A stretch of 64,000 nt of DNA, from the NCBI GenBank assembly GCA_051530055.1, contig CM121342.1, forward strand, positions 868,001-932,000, written 5' to 3'. Made by a program: the position numbers and the translations under genes. The notes under the pieces were generated by a model. It did no database searches, was not told where the DNA came from, and worked only from the letters and a program-made list of their open reading frames with translations. Source of the stretch: Neoechinorhynchus agilis. Taxonomy: Eukaryota > Acanthocephala. How positions within the stretch are numbered: position 1 is the first letter of the stretch; each line of letters begins with the position of its first letter. Shown here piece after piece: positions 1 through 11,652 of the stretch.

Positions 1-1233
1 GTATCAAATTGCCGATGGACAGAAATATTCCACAATCGATCTGAAAGAGGTGTATTTACAAATGCCCGTCGAATCGCAGTATCGATCCTTGCTGACCATA
101 TCTACTCCGATGGGCTATTACAAATTCTGCAGACTACCTTATGGAGTGTCGTCCGCCCCACTTATTTTTCAACGTTACATGAGTAACCTGCTGCATGGAA
201 TTCCGAACGTTTCGGTCTATTTGGATGATGTGATTGTGACGGGAAGTAATGACCGATCTCATCTCGACAATCTTAAAGAAGTGCTCAAAAGGTTATTAGA
301 TAGTGGCTAGAAAGCTAAGAACGATAAGTGTTCGTTTATGCAACCAAGAGTCAAATTTCTCGGGTATATCCTCGAAGATAATCAGATAAAACCGGATGGG
401 GAGAGGATCGAAGCGATTCGATCGATGAACAGTCCGACCAACCTAACTGAGCTACGAGCGTTTCTAGGGGCGGTCAATTTTGTTGAAAGATTCATACCCA
501 ACCTGCAATCCAAGTGCGTTCCTCTATATCGTCTGTTAAAAAAGAAGCGAACTGGAACTGGGGCGAGGAACAGGAGGAATCGGTGGACCCTATGATGGTA
601 AGAGCGCACTGCGTCTCATGTGCGACGCATGTGAACAGGGTCTTAAAGCCGTATTACTCCAAAAGGATACACAAGAACAGTTTCGAGCGATTGCTTATTG
701 CTCAAGGACTCTTCGGCCAGCTGAGCAAAGATATGCCCAGATTGCACGGGAGGCGTTAGCGTTGGTCTATGGTGTTACAAAGTTTAATTTCTATTTAATG
801 GGTGGCGCTTTCACGTTGATCAGTGACCACAAGCCATTGCAATATATTTTTGGAGAAAAAAGGAATTTACAGAAGACGACAAATCACAGATTAGTTCGTT
901 GGGCGACTTTCTTGTCCCAATATGATTATCACTTGGTCCACATCAACGGCAAGGAAAACGCTATGGCAGATATGCTATCACGATTCAGTTCAGGCAAGGA
1001 AGACGATCTTTATAACTATGCGAAAACGATCAGAACCCACAGAACAAGCCGCCGAACAGGCAACAATTTCAGCCTCACCAACGCCGATAGCTCCATCAGA
1101 TAGAGAGGAGGAGGGAAGAGAAACAGATCACCCAACAAATGAAGACACTTGTACGCCTAAGATTGTCAACGCGCAGAGTTTGCGCAGAAGCAATCGGGTC
1201 AAGCGAGCCCCTCTCAGATTTCGGAACTTCTAG
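1..1233 (+). mobile_element. Ty3/Gypsy-like LTR retrotransposon fossil, pol part
   Basis: Conceptual translation shows reverse transcriptase of the Ty3/Gypsy class: a YLDDVIVTGS active-site block near 220-245, the LPYGVSSAP block near 140-160, and the FLGYILEDNQIKPDG connection block near 355-400. RNase H follows (CDACEQGLKAVLLQKD, SDHKPLQYIF, ADMLSRF) to about 990. A short basic tail (RRSNRVKRAPLRF) of the kind that ends Gypsy pol proteins lies near 1180-1220, followed by a G-rich tract typical of the pol/LTR border. The element enters from beyond the left edge. It is a broken fossil with several breaks and looks moderately old. The family call rests on the RT and RNase H motifs. Confidence 0.88.
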
Positions 1234-1432
1234 AAGAGATGGGGAGGGTATGTTGCGTATTAACTAATATCGATCGGTTGATAGACATATCGTGCAGCTA
1301 TTTGTGTGTACGTGGTGTGGAGTGAGGGTGCGGTTCATAAAAATAATAAAAACGGTTATGAAGCATCTAACAGATCCTACGGTCTATGCATTAACGAATT
1401 GCCTCAATTATTGCTTAAACATTTTAGAATAT

Positions 1433-2610
1433 TTAGCGAAAACGGCCTTTATGCCGACCATTAACATGCCTACCCATCTTTCTAATCGGGCCATGCGATG
1501 ACAACCCATCCTCATTATTACCAAGTTCATCCTCTTTTTCACCTGAAGCACACCTCTTACCCATCATCAATTTCTCCTGAACCTGTTTAATTACCTCACC
1601 CACCTCATTATTTTCCACATTCTTGACCGAGGCAATCATATTTAATAAATCACAAATTATTTTATCCTTCTCCTCGAATTTCTTATTTAAATTATCAACC
1701 CTCTCTTTAAGTATTTCTAACTCCTCCTTAACCTTATCTTCTACCTGAAAACTATTTCTCCTAACCTTATCCTCTCCTTGAAGACCATTTTCCCCCATAT
1801 TACTAACATCCACCTTTTCCACATTCCGTTTAAACCAACTATTATAATTACCCGGCTTCGCCATCTTCCAGTAACTAACCGCTGCCGTACAAGTGCGCCT
1901 ATATGCCTCATGATTTCCTAAACAATGTGCACAAGCAATTTGTGCATTGAGTTAAAACGTAATCATAAATCGACTCCGATTGGCGGGATACGAAATTAAT
2001 CCAATATGCCATAAACCCAAAATATCTCTCCTGGACCTCGTCTACCTCATCCTGCGAGCCCGATACAAGTGAAGCATAAGGCTCCGAAGAAGGACTCCTT
2101 TTCAAATATTTAATTGGCACAACACCAAAAGTGTTTTGGAATAATATAAACTCATCTTTCGACATATTCGGCGGAGGGTTTAGCACCAAAACTGACACTT
2201 TCCTTGATATATTTTTATACTTAATGTTTTTACTGCGAAGGAGCTCCTCAAATAGTTTCATTCCTTCAACTTCCAGGAAAATCATTAGCACCGCCCACTT
2301 GGTCCTAAAACATTTTTTAATTTGATACCTTCTGTCATCACTAAAGTTATTAGGTTTCAAACCTTCCGAAAAATAGATCTTCGTCAAATCATTTGCCGTC
2401 AAATCTCCTAAATCCTCTATTAATCTTCAAAACAAAATCATCTCTCCTTCTCGGCAACCGAACAACACCTCTAAATACTGAATCAGAACATTCACCTTGG
2501 TGGGGGGCCGACAAACCATTACTCTCTAAAACCACCTCCTCCATGACGTTATCCCTCAACATTACCTCCCTATTACCTTCCCCATCGCTAACCTTATAAT
2601 CCGCATCCAT
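1433..2610 (-). mobile_element. gag/ORF1-like retroelement fossil
   Basis: Minus-strand reading frames give an acidic N-terminal part, a middle domain with a KVSVLVLNPPPNMSKDEF segment, a zinc-knuckle-like CCHC pattern near 1890, and a Lys/Glu-rich coiled-coil segment (ELEILKERVDNLNKKFEEK). This is the usual order in ORF1/gag-like proteins of retroelements. The frame is broken in a few places, so this is a fossil. It could be the ORF1 of a jockey/CR1-type LINE or the gag of an LTR element; I lean to a LINE because no protease or RT follows on this strand. It abuts the RTE-like LINE on the opposite strand. Confidence 0.55.
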
Positions 2611-2705
2611 CTTTCCCCCTCCACGGTCATCCAGAGGCCACGGATCAATGGAATCTTGATTATTTTGATCATTGTTCGGAGCGCAATTTTTTTAACAAAA
2701 AAATT

Positions 2706-3740
2706 ACGCGACATTGAGTCTACGATCAGTGACATGCAGCGCCCGTTGCACCGTATGTTCGTCGATTTGGAAAGGGCGTACGACACTGTCCCTCGAGATT
2801 TGGTGTGGGCATGTCTCAGAAAAAGGGATTGTCCCGAACACTACGTCGCGGCGATCCAAGCGATGTATCGAGAGTGCTACACCTGCGTGCGATGCCACAG
2901 CGGAACCACCGACTATTTCCGAGTCTACGTGGGTCGGCAACAGGGTTCGGCCCTGAGCCCATTCTAGCGATCGTGATGGACGTCCTAGGAAATGCGGAAA
3001 GAGAAATGAACCCACCATGGACGATACTATTCGCGGACGATTCGATGCTCACAGCTAGGGACGTGGACACGCTCAGGAATTTGCTGGAGAGTTGGCGACA
3101 GCGATTGGAGAGCAAAGGATTGAGAGTGAACAGGTGCAAAATGAAATACATGGGGCCGGGTAACCTCGATATGCAAGGAACTCAGATCGAAAAGATGAAC
3201 ACCTTTAAATATTTGGGCAGCATATTGAACATGCAATGTGGGCTCGCATCAGAGATCGGACAAAGAGTTCAATGCAGGTGGAACAACTGAAGGAAGACAA
3301 TAGGCATCCTTTGCGATAAGCGTCTCCCGAACAAGCTCAAACTGCGGGTGTACAAGGCAGTAGTGCGACCCGCCATGCTCTACGGAGCAGAGACGTGGGC
3401 TACGAAGAAGGTAGACGTTTAACTATTAGCCGTCAACGAAATGCGGATGCTTGGATGGTCCGCAGTGTTGACACGCAAGGATCGAGTGCCCAATTAGGAG
3501 GTGCGAAAGCTGTTTGTTGTCGAGCCGATAGAGGAGGCAATCGCTAAGAGGCGGATGCGATGGAACCTGCAGGTGACACACGCAAATGAAGACGCCTGGG
3601 TTAAGAGCGCATGGAGAATCGAGCTCGAGGGGAAAAGGAGAAGAGGGATGCACAAGAAGAGGTGGAAGGACAGTGTGAGCGGAGATCTCAAGACGCTCGG
3701 AGAGGAGAAGAACGAAGGCGAAAACCGACAATGCTGAAAA
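2706..3740 (+). mobile_element. RTE-like LINE fragment (RT to C-terminus)
   Basis: The plus strand reads as a LINE reverse transcriptase: FVDLERAYDTVPRDLVW (palm motif A), GRQQGSALSPF (motif B), LFADDSMLTARD (motif C), then the C-terminal landmarks FKYLGSILN, LRVYKAVVRPAMLYGAETW, EMRMLGW, RRMRWNLQVTHAN and KRRRGMHKKRWKD. These fit the RTE/BovB-like group. The frame shifts after motif B near 2965, and there are stops near 3290, 3420 and 3497, so it is a dead 5'-truncated copy. No endonuclease part is present. Confidence 0.85.
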
Positions 3741-3796
3741 GAACGACCTCTCAAGTGAGAGAAAAGTTCAAAGAAATGTTGTTGTCCAATAAGTAG

Positions 3797-4273
3797 AGTT
3801 TGCGATGGAAACTCTTGACTTAACCTCAATGAAGTTAATCTATGAATGCACGATTTATTTTAACGATTTTTACATTTCACTCACTTTGGTTTTTAGCAAA
3901 GATTCAAAAAGCCTTGTATTTGAAGGTAAAAATTAAGTATAATTTTAGTTTTTTAAGCTCTGTTGGATTTGCCGCAACTTTCAAGGTAAGGTGTTTATTG
4001 ACGAGATCATAGATAGCGAAGAGCGCAAAAAGTTTTTCTCCGTGAGTTAAGGTAAGGCTCAGTTCTCAAAGAACATCAAAAGAGCATCGATTTTCGCTAA
4101 CGAACTCTCACTGCGAAAAACAGCTTTCTAACTTTCACTTCTATCTCGAAACAATTTACAGTAAGTTCCGGCCTCAGGCCAAAGCCCAATGACGAGTACA
4201 GTGTCCGCTCGGACGCTTCAGAGGGCACCGAAAAAATAAAAGAAATTTTTTTTGTATCCATCGATGAAGATTT
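3797..4273. other. intergenic, no gene seen
   Basis: AT-rich sequence with stops in all frames. I see no RNA gene, repeat or conserved motif. Confidence 0.5.
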
Positions 4274-4588
4274 TTGTTTGTCTCAATTCCACAATTCGGG
4301 ATGAAAATGGACATTGAAGATGTCAATGTGACCGCGAAGCATCGACATCCTGAAGGAAATGAATTCATATTTCCAAACACCAATTCTTGCATTTATGCAA
4401 AAGGTTTTATAGCTTTGGCTTTTCACCAGAACGATTACATTAACGATTCATTTGACTTAATTTCTTCAACAAACTCTAAAGGTCTTTACAATTTAGTGCT
4501 AAAGTTATTTGTTGCTGTTAAAAAATACACCAGGTGTGAAAAAGGCCTCAACTTCAACACAATAATTTTAAGCGGCTCGTTGCAATGA
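4274..4588 (+). CDS. hypothetical protein, 104 aa
   Basis: An open frame of 104 residues (from MFVSIPQFGMKMDIED to IILSGSLQ). Residues 35-75 have a mixed globular composition. I recognise no family, signal peptide or membrane segment. It sits in transposon-rich DNA with no splice signals that clearly link it to other exons, so it may be a chance frame or an isolated exon. Confidence 0.25.
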   Translation: MFVSIPQFGMKMDIEDVNVTAKHRHPEGNEFIFPNTNSCIYAKGFIALAFHQNDYINDSFDLISSTNSKGLYNLVLKLFVAVKKYTRCEKGLNFNTIILSGSLQ

Positions 4589-5496
4589 TAAAGAAAAATA
4601 AAATTCGAGTTTGGCCATGCTTTTCCCCTGGATTGTTGTTGGTGTTGATCATTTATTTTAAAATATTTCGTAAGCTTTTTGCTTACCGCTTCAATTAGAT
4701 CTACAAATTAAGCCTTGCAAGCTCTTAAAACTCTGCGCTCAGGACTACAATCTGTCAATTGTAGGTTTTAGGAGTCCTCGAACTAAGCGCCCGGAAGGCG
4801 GAGACGCTCAGCCGTTGAATAAGTTGTCTAAAAAATTAGAGGACGGTGACATCCGCAGTCCTTCGTGCTTGCGACCTTGCCAAGCTTCCGACCCTTCTCG
4901 GAGGTCGCTTACGTCGAATCAAAAACCCCCGGAGTCTGCAATACTATCGGTCCTTCACTCGTTCCCATTGTGTAGCTCTAGCGCAATAGACGGTTTGAGC
5001 CTATTCCGTCTTCGCGGCTTTACTGGCAACGTCGATTGGTGCAGCCCGGGGCCGCTTGATAAAATAACTCGGCCTGCTCACTCGAACGTTGCCCAGTCGC
5101 TGTATTTTTTTATTGATGAAAAGAATAGCGATTGATTCATTAATTCCCAATATTTCGTCCGTCTCGTCGGGCTTCTCTGAAACGTAGAGGTAGTTAAGGG
5201 TGGATTTATCCTTAGTTTTAGTCTGCAATCCGCCTTATTTGACTACGAGCACTTCTTGAGCTTTACACCATTGACTAATATTAAGGGTTTCTCTGAATCA
5301 CAAAACGACATGCACGACTGATCACTGCTTCGCATTATCCGAGTTTTTGTTCAAATGCTAAAGTTTAACATTAAGAACAGAAAAGCTCTGAAACTTTGTC
5401 GTTAACTGCGAACTTAATAAATGATTACTAAACTATTTTGTAAGTTGTGCTTGCAAATGATTTAAAGTGCCGCGAAAACCCCATTTAAAAACTCTT
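4589..5496. other. intergenic, imperfect repeats only
   Basis: No convincing gene. Around 4710-4800 two related segments face each other imperfectly (AAGCTCTTAAAACTCTGCGC and its partner ending in AACTAAGCGCCC), suggesting a decayed foldback element. The rest is AT-rich with stops. Confidence 0.4.
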
Positions 5497-5823
5497 TTAT
5501 TTACAATCAAATATGCTAAGTGTCCTTAGCGTGGATGTTGCGAAAAAACACACGATGAAGACCGCGATGCACATTATTAATAGCACATTTACCTCCCTCA
5601 GTTTTTTTTCCGTTCTTTGTGGCCGAAATCTTTTAATTTCGAATTTTTTTGAAATTGACCTATTCGCCTTCGAATAAATTTGGGATGTAGTATTGTTGAA
5701 ATTCTCGCATTTAGAAGTTGGACTTTCGTTTTGTACTTTTGTTTCCTTGAAAACGGTAATATCCAATGTGCCTGTAAAAATGGGGCTACAAGTTGCGAAG
5801 GTCGACAACGAACGAAGAATCAT
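5497..5823 (-). CDS. possible receptor-like exon, weak
   Basis: The 108-residue frame ends in EKKLREVNVLLIMCIAVF and a further hydrophobic run, a charged-then-hydrophobic pattern resembling intracellular loop 3 plus TM6 of peptide GPCRs. There is no other transmembrane exon in phase nearby, and the DRY and NPxxY motifs are not visible. It may be an orphan exon or chance. Confidence 0.2.
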   Translation of the reverse strand: MILRSLSTFATCSPIFTGTLDITVFKETKVQNESPTSKCENFNNTTSQIYSKANRSISKKFEIKRFRPQRTEKKLREVNVLLIMCIAVFIVCFFATSTLRTLSIFDCK

Positions 5824-6204
5824 AAATAACCGCTTATTGTTGATTTCACTGACCGTTACAAAATTGATGGGACAAGAAAGGTGCCGACAACGTTTTATAA
5901 AACATTTCTCTTTGTCAACAGTACACTCAAAGAACGACGCCCGAAATTCTGAATGTTCAAATGCTTTAGAATCGGAGCAGAATCGATTAAATTGGTTATC
6001 GAGGTTCTTGAAGCACAGGATTTAGTTAAGTGACAATAAAGGCTCAAAATCCGATTTGCCGTTGATATATATATTAAAATGTTGCCAATTGCATTATCTC
6101 TAGAATGAGATGTACAAAATAAAAACATCATTTGCATTTATGGCAAAATGGATACAATGAGAGGCCTTAATTTGTTTAAGAATGAATATAATGATCAAGA
6201 AAAA

Positions 6205-6399
6205 TTATATTGGTGAAAGAGGTGATCCCTGCGGAACTCCATAATTAGAGTAGAAAAGGATGCAATCGGGATTAACCCCACAATAAAAGGATTTGGATTC
6301 AATCAAATATTGAATCTTATAAATCATGTCAAGAGGTAATTTAAGGTGAAATAAAACCTTAGACTTGTTTGGTTTCGAAGTTAAAAGAATATTAACCAT
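6205..6399 (-). mobile_element. LINE reverse transcriptase scrap
   Basis: The minus strand reads FYCGVNPDCILFYSNYG followed by GVPQGSPLSPI, the RT motif B with the preceding finger region. It matches the plan of the RT piece at 12367-12700 (FFFADDPSRSIFYQSKG, GIPQGSPLSPI), so it is a divergent member of the same LINE family. Only about 60 codons remain. Confidence 0.7.
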
Positions 6400-6539
6400 A
6401 CAAAAGTTCCAAGTAAATGTTTTTTCTTTAAAATGGGTACACCAGGATCTGTCCTCTAATCTTCAAATAGAAAATTTCTCTTATCCAGCTCGCCGCTTTA
6501 GCATTCCAACCAATCGGACGCCAGTTAAATTGCCGCGCA

Positions 6540-7140
6540 AAACTACTTTCTAATCGAATAAAGCTAACCGAAATTGTAAAACAACGATTTATAGATCTCT
6601 GCGAGTGTAATTATTCAAAGCAAATGCTAGATATTTTATGCTTACTTCCCGGAAATCCATTCCGAATCAAGCCAAAGCGTTTGACTGATTTACGGTTTTG
6701 CCTGGCAGTTCGGTTGACTTCGTGAACGATTCGATAGAAGTGAACTTAAAGTATTCTTTAAATCAAGCATCAGATATAGAAATTCTCTTTTGTCGAATTA
6801 AACTTGGCCGCATAAAATTATTTTCTAATCGAGTACTGATAACCGAAATTGTGCAAAAACGCTTTTTATATCTCTAAGAGTGTAATTTTTCCAAGCAAAT
6901 GCTTGATATTCTAAACTTACATTCGAGAAATCGATTCTTAATCAAACCAAAGCGATTAACCGATCTACAATATACGTTTCAGCCTGGCAGTTCACTTTAC
7001 TTCGTGAACGATTCAATAGAATTCAACTTGAAGGATTCTTCAAATGATGCATCAGATTTGGAAATTCTCTTTTGTCGAATAAAACTTAGTTGTGTCTAAA
7101 AATTTTCTAATCGAATAAAATGAAACGAAATTGTACAACA
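6540..7140 (+). repeat. tandem repeat, period about 278 bp, with coding-like content
   Basis: Blocks beginning TTTTCTAATCGA recur near 6548, 6820 and 7101, each followed by an ACCGAAATTGT-like segment. The two full units align along their length with roughly 80% identity by eye. The second unit keeps an open 66-residue frame (6899-7099) reading CRIKL, PGSSLYFVNDSIEFNLKD and IKPKRLTDLQ, and the first unit encodes a recognisable relative with stops. This looks like a duplicated exon or protein repeat of an unidentified gene, now decayed. Confidence 0.6.
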
Positions 7141-8171
7141 ATGATTATCCTAAATTCCTTCAACGTTCAACCGAAATTTCAGCAAATTCGTAAAATACCG
7201 TTAAAACTAAGACTTCTTGATGCACTTTACGAACTAAATCCGGATGATTAAAACGATGAAATGTTGGGACTATTTAGCATTAAATACAGTCGCAATACTC
7301 TGGAGTTCGTAAAGTCAGCTTTATCGAATTGAACTTTCTAAAAGCAAAAATAAAATAATGGATAAATTAGCTTTGATCAGCGCTATTCCGACCAGCATCG
7401 CGGGCAAACTGCCCAATAACGAAACATCGAGTATCGCCTTCTGTGCAAACGTTCGAGTGGCCGCTTCGCGATTAACACTGAGCTTCTCGCTATCATAAGA
7501 AGGGTTTGGAACTCCCCTCGTGTCTCCACAGTATCCTCGAGCTTGGTTATCGTTTCCGCTTCGATTTCAAGCGACAGGATTGAATGACAATTTTCCCCTT
7601 TTTGGCAGGAAAATGCATAGGCCGCTATGCCACTGCGTCGATTCGTATTTGTCTTTGAACTATTCTACGAATTGGGCTGTTCAATGAGGAAAATTACCTG
7701 TAACAACAAGAGTGGGACTTTCTTAACATAAATGTCAAACATGACTGTTCAGTGGGGGAACGCCGCCATCGGGCAGGGTCGTGATTGATGCTACGATTAA
7801 AAATTAAATTTACGAATCAATTTTTATCAATTGAAAAATGGAACATTTCGTCACAATATTGTAGTTACAATTTTATTAATCGCCAAAGAAAATTATCAGT
7901 GATCTCTATGCGGATCTTTAAATTGCGATTTCGACTTATCCCTACTCGACATTATGATTTATAGGATGTCCTGTCTTAAATTTCAGAACGTGTCAATATC
8001 AACGGAGACCCTACTGTAGCTTGTTTTTATTTTTTATTTATTTTATGATAATAGCGTTGCACGTCCGTAACAAGCGATCCCGTCGAAGATTGACAAGAGA
8101 TCTCAACTTGTCTTCATCAGGGAACAACCAATTTCTACTTTTGTAAACTATTCATACTTTTTTTTAAAGGC
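7141..8171. other. intergenic, hairpin-bearing, no gene
   Basis: No gene recognised. Near 8080-8125 the minus strand holds a hairpin (CTTGTC paired with GACAAG) preceded by CTGATGA, resembling the tails of Penelope-like elements but without the GAAA half of a hammerhead core. Confidence 0.4.
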
Positions 8172-8553
8172 AGTATTGTTTTCTATTTGGTTACTTTTCT
8201 TTACATTCACCACCTCCCACCAAATTCCAGCTTTTGTCCTTCCTCGACCGTCGCCATCACGCTGGCAGCATTGCCCCGTTGTACTGCCAGCGAGATATTT
8301 TGTCGAAGAAATAAGCCTGCTCTTGAGTCTCCGGTTGCCTCTCTCAATTTCTTCGAGAGATCCTTGAGCAGAGAGAGTGCCGAGCTGCCGAGCGCTCCAT
8401 ACGTCTCTACCCCAAAGGGGACAAAATAGTGAGCCCTCGATAGCTGCATATATTTTCGTACCTTCCTCCCTTCCGCTGCACTGGCGGCACCACCGGCGAT
8501 TTCGAGGGAGTAGGGGATGTTGCTGGCTGCGAGGGTGTCCACACACGTGGCGT
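8172..8553 (-). mobile_element. 5'-truncated tail of the nuclease-module retroelement
   Basis: The minus strand encodes the C-terminal part of a retroelement protein (NIPYSLEIAGGAAS, HYFVPFGVETYGALG, FLRQNISLAVQRGNAAS, then the stop). It is practically identical, by eye over about 380 bp, to the plus-strand copy at 11270-11652, including the 3' untranslated tail and A-run. It is truncated at its 5' side, as expected for target-primed reverse transcription. High identity implies recent insertion or a recent inverted duplication. Confidence 0.85.
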
Positions 8554-8984
8554 CGTCAAATGTATCTTCCTGTCAGCTATATTTAACAATTTGTTGATAA
8601 GTATTTGCCTGCCTCCAGTGTTAACACATTTCGTTATGAATCGTTGAGCAAATGCCATCCTCATTTCAGGCGGTTTACCTTAGCAAAAGAAGCAGGAGAT
8701 TCCTGCTGTAAGCTATTTGAAAATTGGAATTGCTTTGCAAAATTGAAATCCCAAGTCCCAGCGAGGTATTTTTAATCGTTTGCCCCCTCGAACTTGGGAA
8801 ATTGATTCCAAATACTCTTGAATTAGACAAAATACATCACCTTCCTAGATCCTGATCCTGCATTAAAAGGCCTCGTAGTCTATCACTGACCCTGAAGACC
8901 TAGTTATTGGAAAGATGATGGTTTTAGTTAGATTAGTAGCCTAATAAGCACACATCATTATTTGATCCAGCTCTTTAAGCGGTT

Positions 8985-9345
8985 CCTTTTTATTTCAGTT
9001 TGACAGCTTTTTTTATACCCTGAGTTTCTTTTAGCATGTGTCCAATGGCTAGTATAAACGAAGTGGGCGACAGCAGCGACCTGTGCGGAATTCCATGCTT
9101 GCGTTGGCTTGTTTTCTTGGTTAACTTCACGATATTCATTACGTTGTAAAAGTACTTCCTATCAATTGCATCACGAGCTTTATTGATGTCCACCTGCAGA
9201 AGGAGCTTATTACAACCAATTAGTCTCTCATTTTCCCATTTTAAATTAGCAATTAACAAATTAACTCGCCTTCCAGTAACAAACCCGAGGCAAAATGTAG
9301 GATCAATTGTTTGTCTACCAATCTTATCTCCAACCAATGATTAAG
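8985..9345 (-). mobile_element. LINE reverse transcriptase fragment
   Basis: The minus strand reads GFVTGRRVNLLIANLKWEN, LLLQVDINKARDAIDRKYF (palm motif A region) and KHGIPHRSLLSPTSFILAI (motif B with substitutions). The same broad RT family as the 6.2 and 12.4 kb pieces is likely. The catalytic ADD block is absent, so the copy is dead. Confidence 0.65.
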
Positions 9346-10020
9346 CGCCCGTTCTAAAGCCGAAATGATGGGGTTTTGTATTGAAATGAGCCGCAAATCT
9401 CCAGGCGAGCTAGCGACCTGTTCTTATTTCTATATAATTATCTTTTTAGCAATATTCATCTTTAACAAATCAATGAACGATATACTCCATTTTAACACCT
9501 TTAGGAATAATTACCTATTTAAATACAAAATGATATCATATATCCTTGGAGGTATCGTAGAAGAGTTGCACGCCTTATATTTCCCAGTTTTCCACAATAA
9601 TTGGTTCCTTTTCCAAATCCAAACGAACCTGTGCTTTGATTATCCCCGTATAAGTGGGCCTATCCGCCGTCGCAAATATATGATGAGTTATTATCTTTTC
9701 CATCACTTTTGGGTGAGTTACTTAACCGATCCATTTGGCGGATTTTAATCGCCAGTCTACCATGTTCTTTGTAATAACCCCAAAAAAATCTCCACAGAAA
9801 GGCTTAGAGGAGCACAATACCTTTTTATCTCTATTGATAGACTCCCAGAAAATTGTCCTAAAGAAATCTTCATGGTATTTTTGGAATCCCTATATTTCCC
9901 CTCAGATCTTCAATGATTGGCACCATCAAAAAAGCGTTGGTTTTCCTGGATGCTCTTATTCTCTTCCAAGGCGTAAACGTAATTAGGTGATTCTCGGCTA
10001 TTTTATATATAGTAAAAATG
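9346..10020. other. probable decayed retroelement sequence, no gene
   Basis: Both strands carry moderate frames without recognisable domains. The minus strand continues for a few codons from the RT piece at 8985-9345, so part of this may be the upstream body of that LINE. Confidence 0.3.
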
Positions 10021-10034
10021 TTCATCATTTGGTT

Positions 10035-10165
10035 TTTTATAGCGAATTATAATAATAGATTTATTTATTTGATAATTTTCGGCCTTCGCATAGGCCTTGT
10101 ATTTTTCTCCGAAAACGGCCGAAATTTATCAAATAAATCAATTATTATACTTCGTTATAAAAAAC
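10035..10165. repeat. foldback (palindromic) element
   Basis: About 48-bp arms pair: the left arm runs from TTTTTATAGCGAATTATAAT to TTCGGCC near 10084, the right from GGCCGAAATTTATC to ATACTTCGTTATAAAA near 10163. The roughly 30-bp loop has its own GGCCT/AGGCC stem. The end sequence TTTTTATAGCGAATTATAAT recurs at 15867-15889, so this is a dispersed family. Confidence 0.7.
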
Positions 10166-10242
10166 GTATTTTGGATAAAAGCGAGTTGATGGAAGTCAGA
10201 TCCAACTCTCTGGCCATTAAAAAATTAATTGACAATTCCTAG

Positions 10243-10930
10243 TTACACGCAACTGATATCGAATTAGAGAGTTGACCCTGACCTATAGGCCCGGATCCAT
10301 TAGATTTATTCCGTTGCAATTAAAATCACCTATTCAAAACTGTTAGGTGCCTAACACTTTAGCCAGTTCATTTTGCGTATTTTTAACAGCTCTACTTTCC
10401 CAGGAGAGATATCCATGAAGACCCATCCCTTAATGAGCTGTTCATAGCAATAAGTTGTATGGCGAAATTCTCGCCATTTGATTGTGTTTATCGTCCTGTA
10501 AAAACGAATGCATTGAACTCCCACAACGAACTCGATTTGAAATAAGTTACAGGGTCGAAAATTCAGGATATAACAAAGAAAAGAAAGGTACGAACGACAA
10601 TGGCGAATACAACCTAATTAGCGCAGATTTTCATAAACGTCTTGTTTGTCCAAAAAAACTACAAGAAAATGTGGGGAATCCGAATGATTGAGAAATCGAA
10701 CGGTTTAGAACGCTTAAATGAATGCTGACAGCGATGCCTCAAACTTTGCTCGATAAAATGCGTTCAATTTGGAAGTTGCGAACAACAGCACAGAAACAAT
10801 ATATTGACCGAATCGAATCTACAAATTGAGAAAAGATCTGCCTCCATTATGAACAGCAATAGTTTAATGCCACAATCTTTGATAATATAAACACAGCAAA
10901 TAAATGATAAACCAATTACCTTAAAAGCCA
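10243..10930. other. intergenic, no gene seen
   Basis: AT-rich with short frames and no recognised motif. The next feature starts abruptly near 10930 with high-GC retroelement sequence. Confidence 0.4.
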
Positions 10931-11652
10931 GTGGAGGTTGTTCCTCTGGCATCTGTGGGAACTCTTCTTACTGACGAGGTGACGAGGATCGCAGTATCCT
11001 TAAGACTCGGTCTCCCGATATGCACGCCCCATCGCTGTCGATGCGGGTCTTTGGTTGATGCTTTCGGGCGACACGGTCTCGTCTGCAGAAGGTCAGCAGG
11101 AAGGTTTTCACGCCATTCTGAAATCAATAACGTAATTTCTCGGGCGTTGAGAACGGCGAACTTCCCGAACATCCTGGAACCCGCCCACCTCTGCAGACTA
11201 GACGGCCGTAGGCCCGATGGAATTTCGGTCTTCCCGTGGCGGGAGGGCAAATGCCTTCTCTGGGACGCCACGTGTGTGGACACCCTCGCAGCCAGCAACA
11301 TCCCCTACTCCCTCGAAATCGCCGGTGGTGCCGCCAGTGCAGCGGAAGGGAGGAAGGTACGAAAATATATGCAGCTATCGAGGGCTCACTATTTTGTCCC
11401 CTTTGGGGTAGAGACGTATGGAGCGCTCGGCAGCTCGGCACTCTCTCTGCTCAAGGATCTCTCGAAGAAATTGAGAGAGGCAACCGGAGACTCAAGAGCA
11501 GGCTTATTTCTTCGACAAAATATCTCGCTGGCAGTACAACGGGGCAATGCTGCCAGCGTGATGGCGACGGTCGAGGAAGGACAAAAGCTGGAATTTGGTG
11601 GGAGGTGGTGAATGTAAAGAAAAGTAACCAAATAGAAAACAATACTGCCTAA
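10931..11652 (+). mobile_element. retroelement C-terminal module: zinc finger plus PD-type nuclease-like domain
   Basis: A 226-residue open frame. It reads CRCGSLVDAFGRHGLVC, a C-C-H-C arrangement, then RHSEINNVISRAL, then RRPDGISVFPW and LLWDATCVDTLA (a PD...WDAT pair like the catalytic core of restriction-like endonucleases), then HYFVPFGVETYG and LAVQRGNAAS before the stop and an A-run tail. In RLE-type LINEs such as R2 the order RT, CCHC, nuclease is standard, which supports a target-cleaving role, but that is inference. The frame is intact, yet the RT is absent, so this is a 5'-truncated copy. Other copies lie at 8172, 16757 and 23051. Confidence 0.8.

Noticed and set aside
8080-8130. 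Possible hammerhead motif on the minus strand
   Set aside because: It has CTGATGA and a good hairpin but lacks the GAAA half; the sequence after the stem is GACGGG.
8148-8664. Independent protein frames on both strands
   Set aside because: They are alternate frames of the retroelement C-terminus tail; only the minus frame matching the other copies is meaningful.
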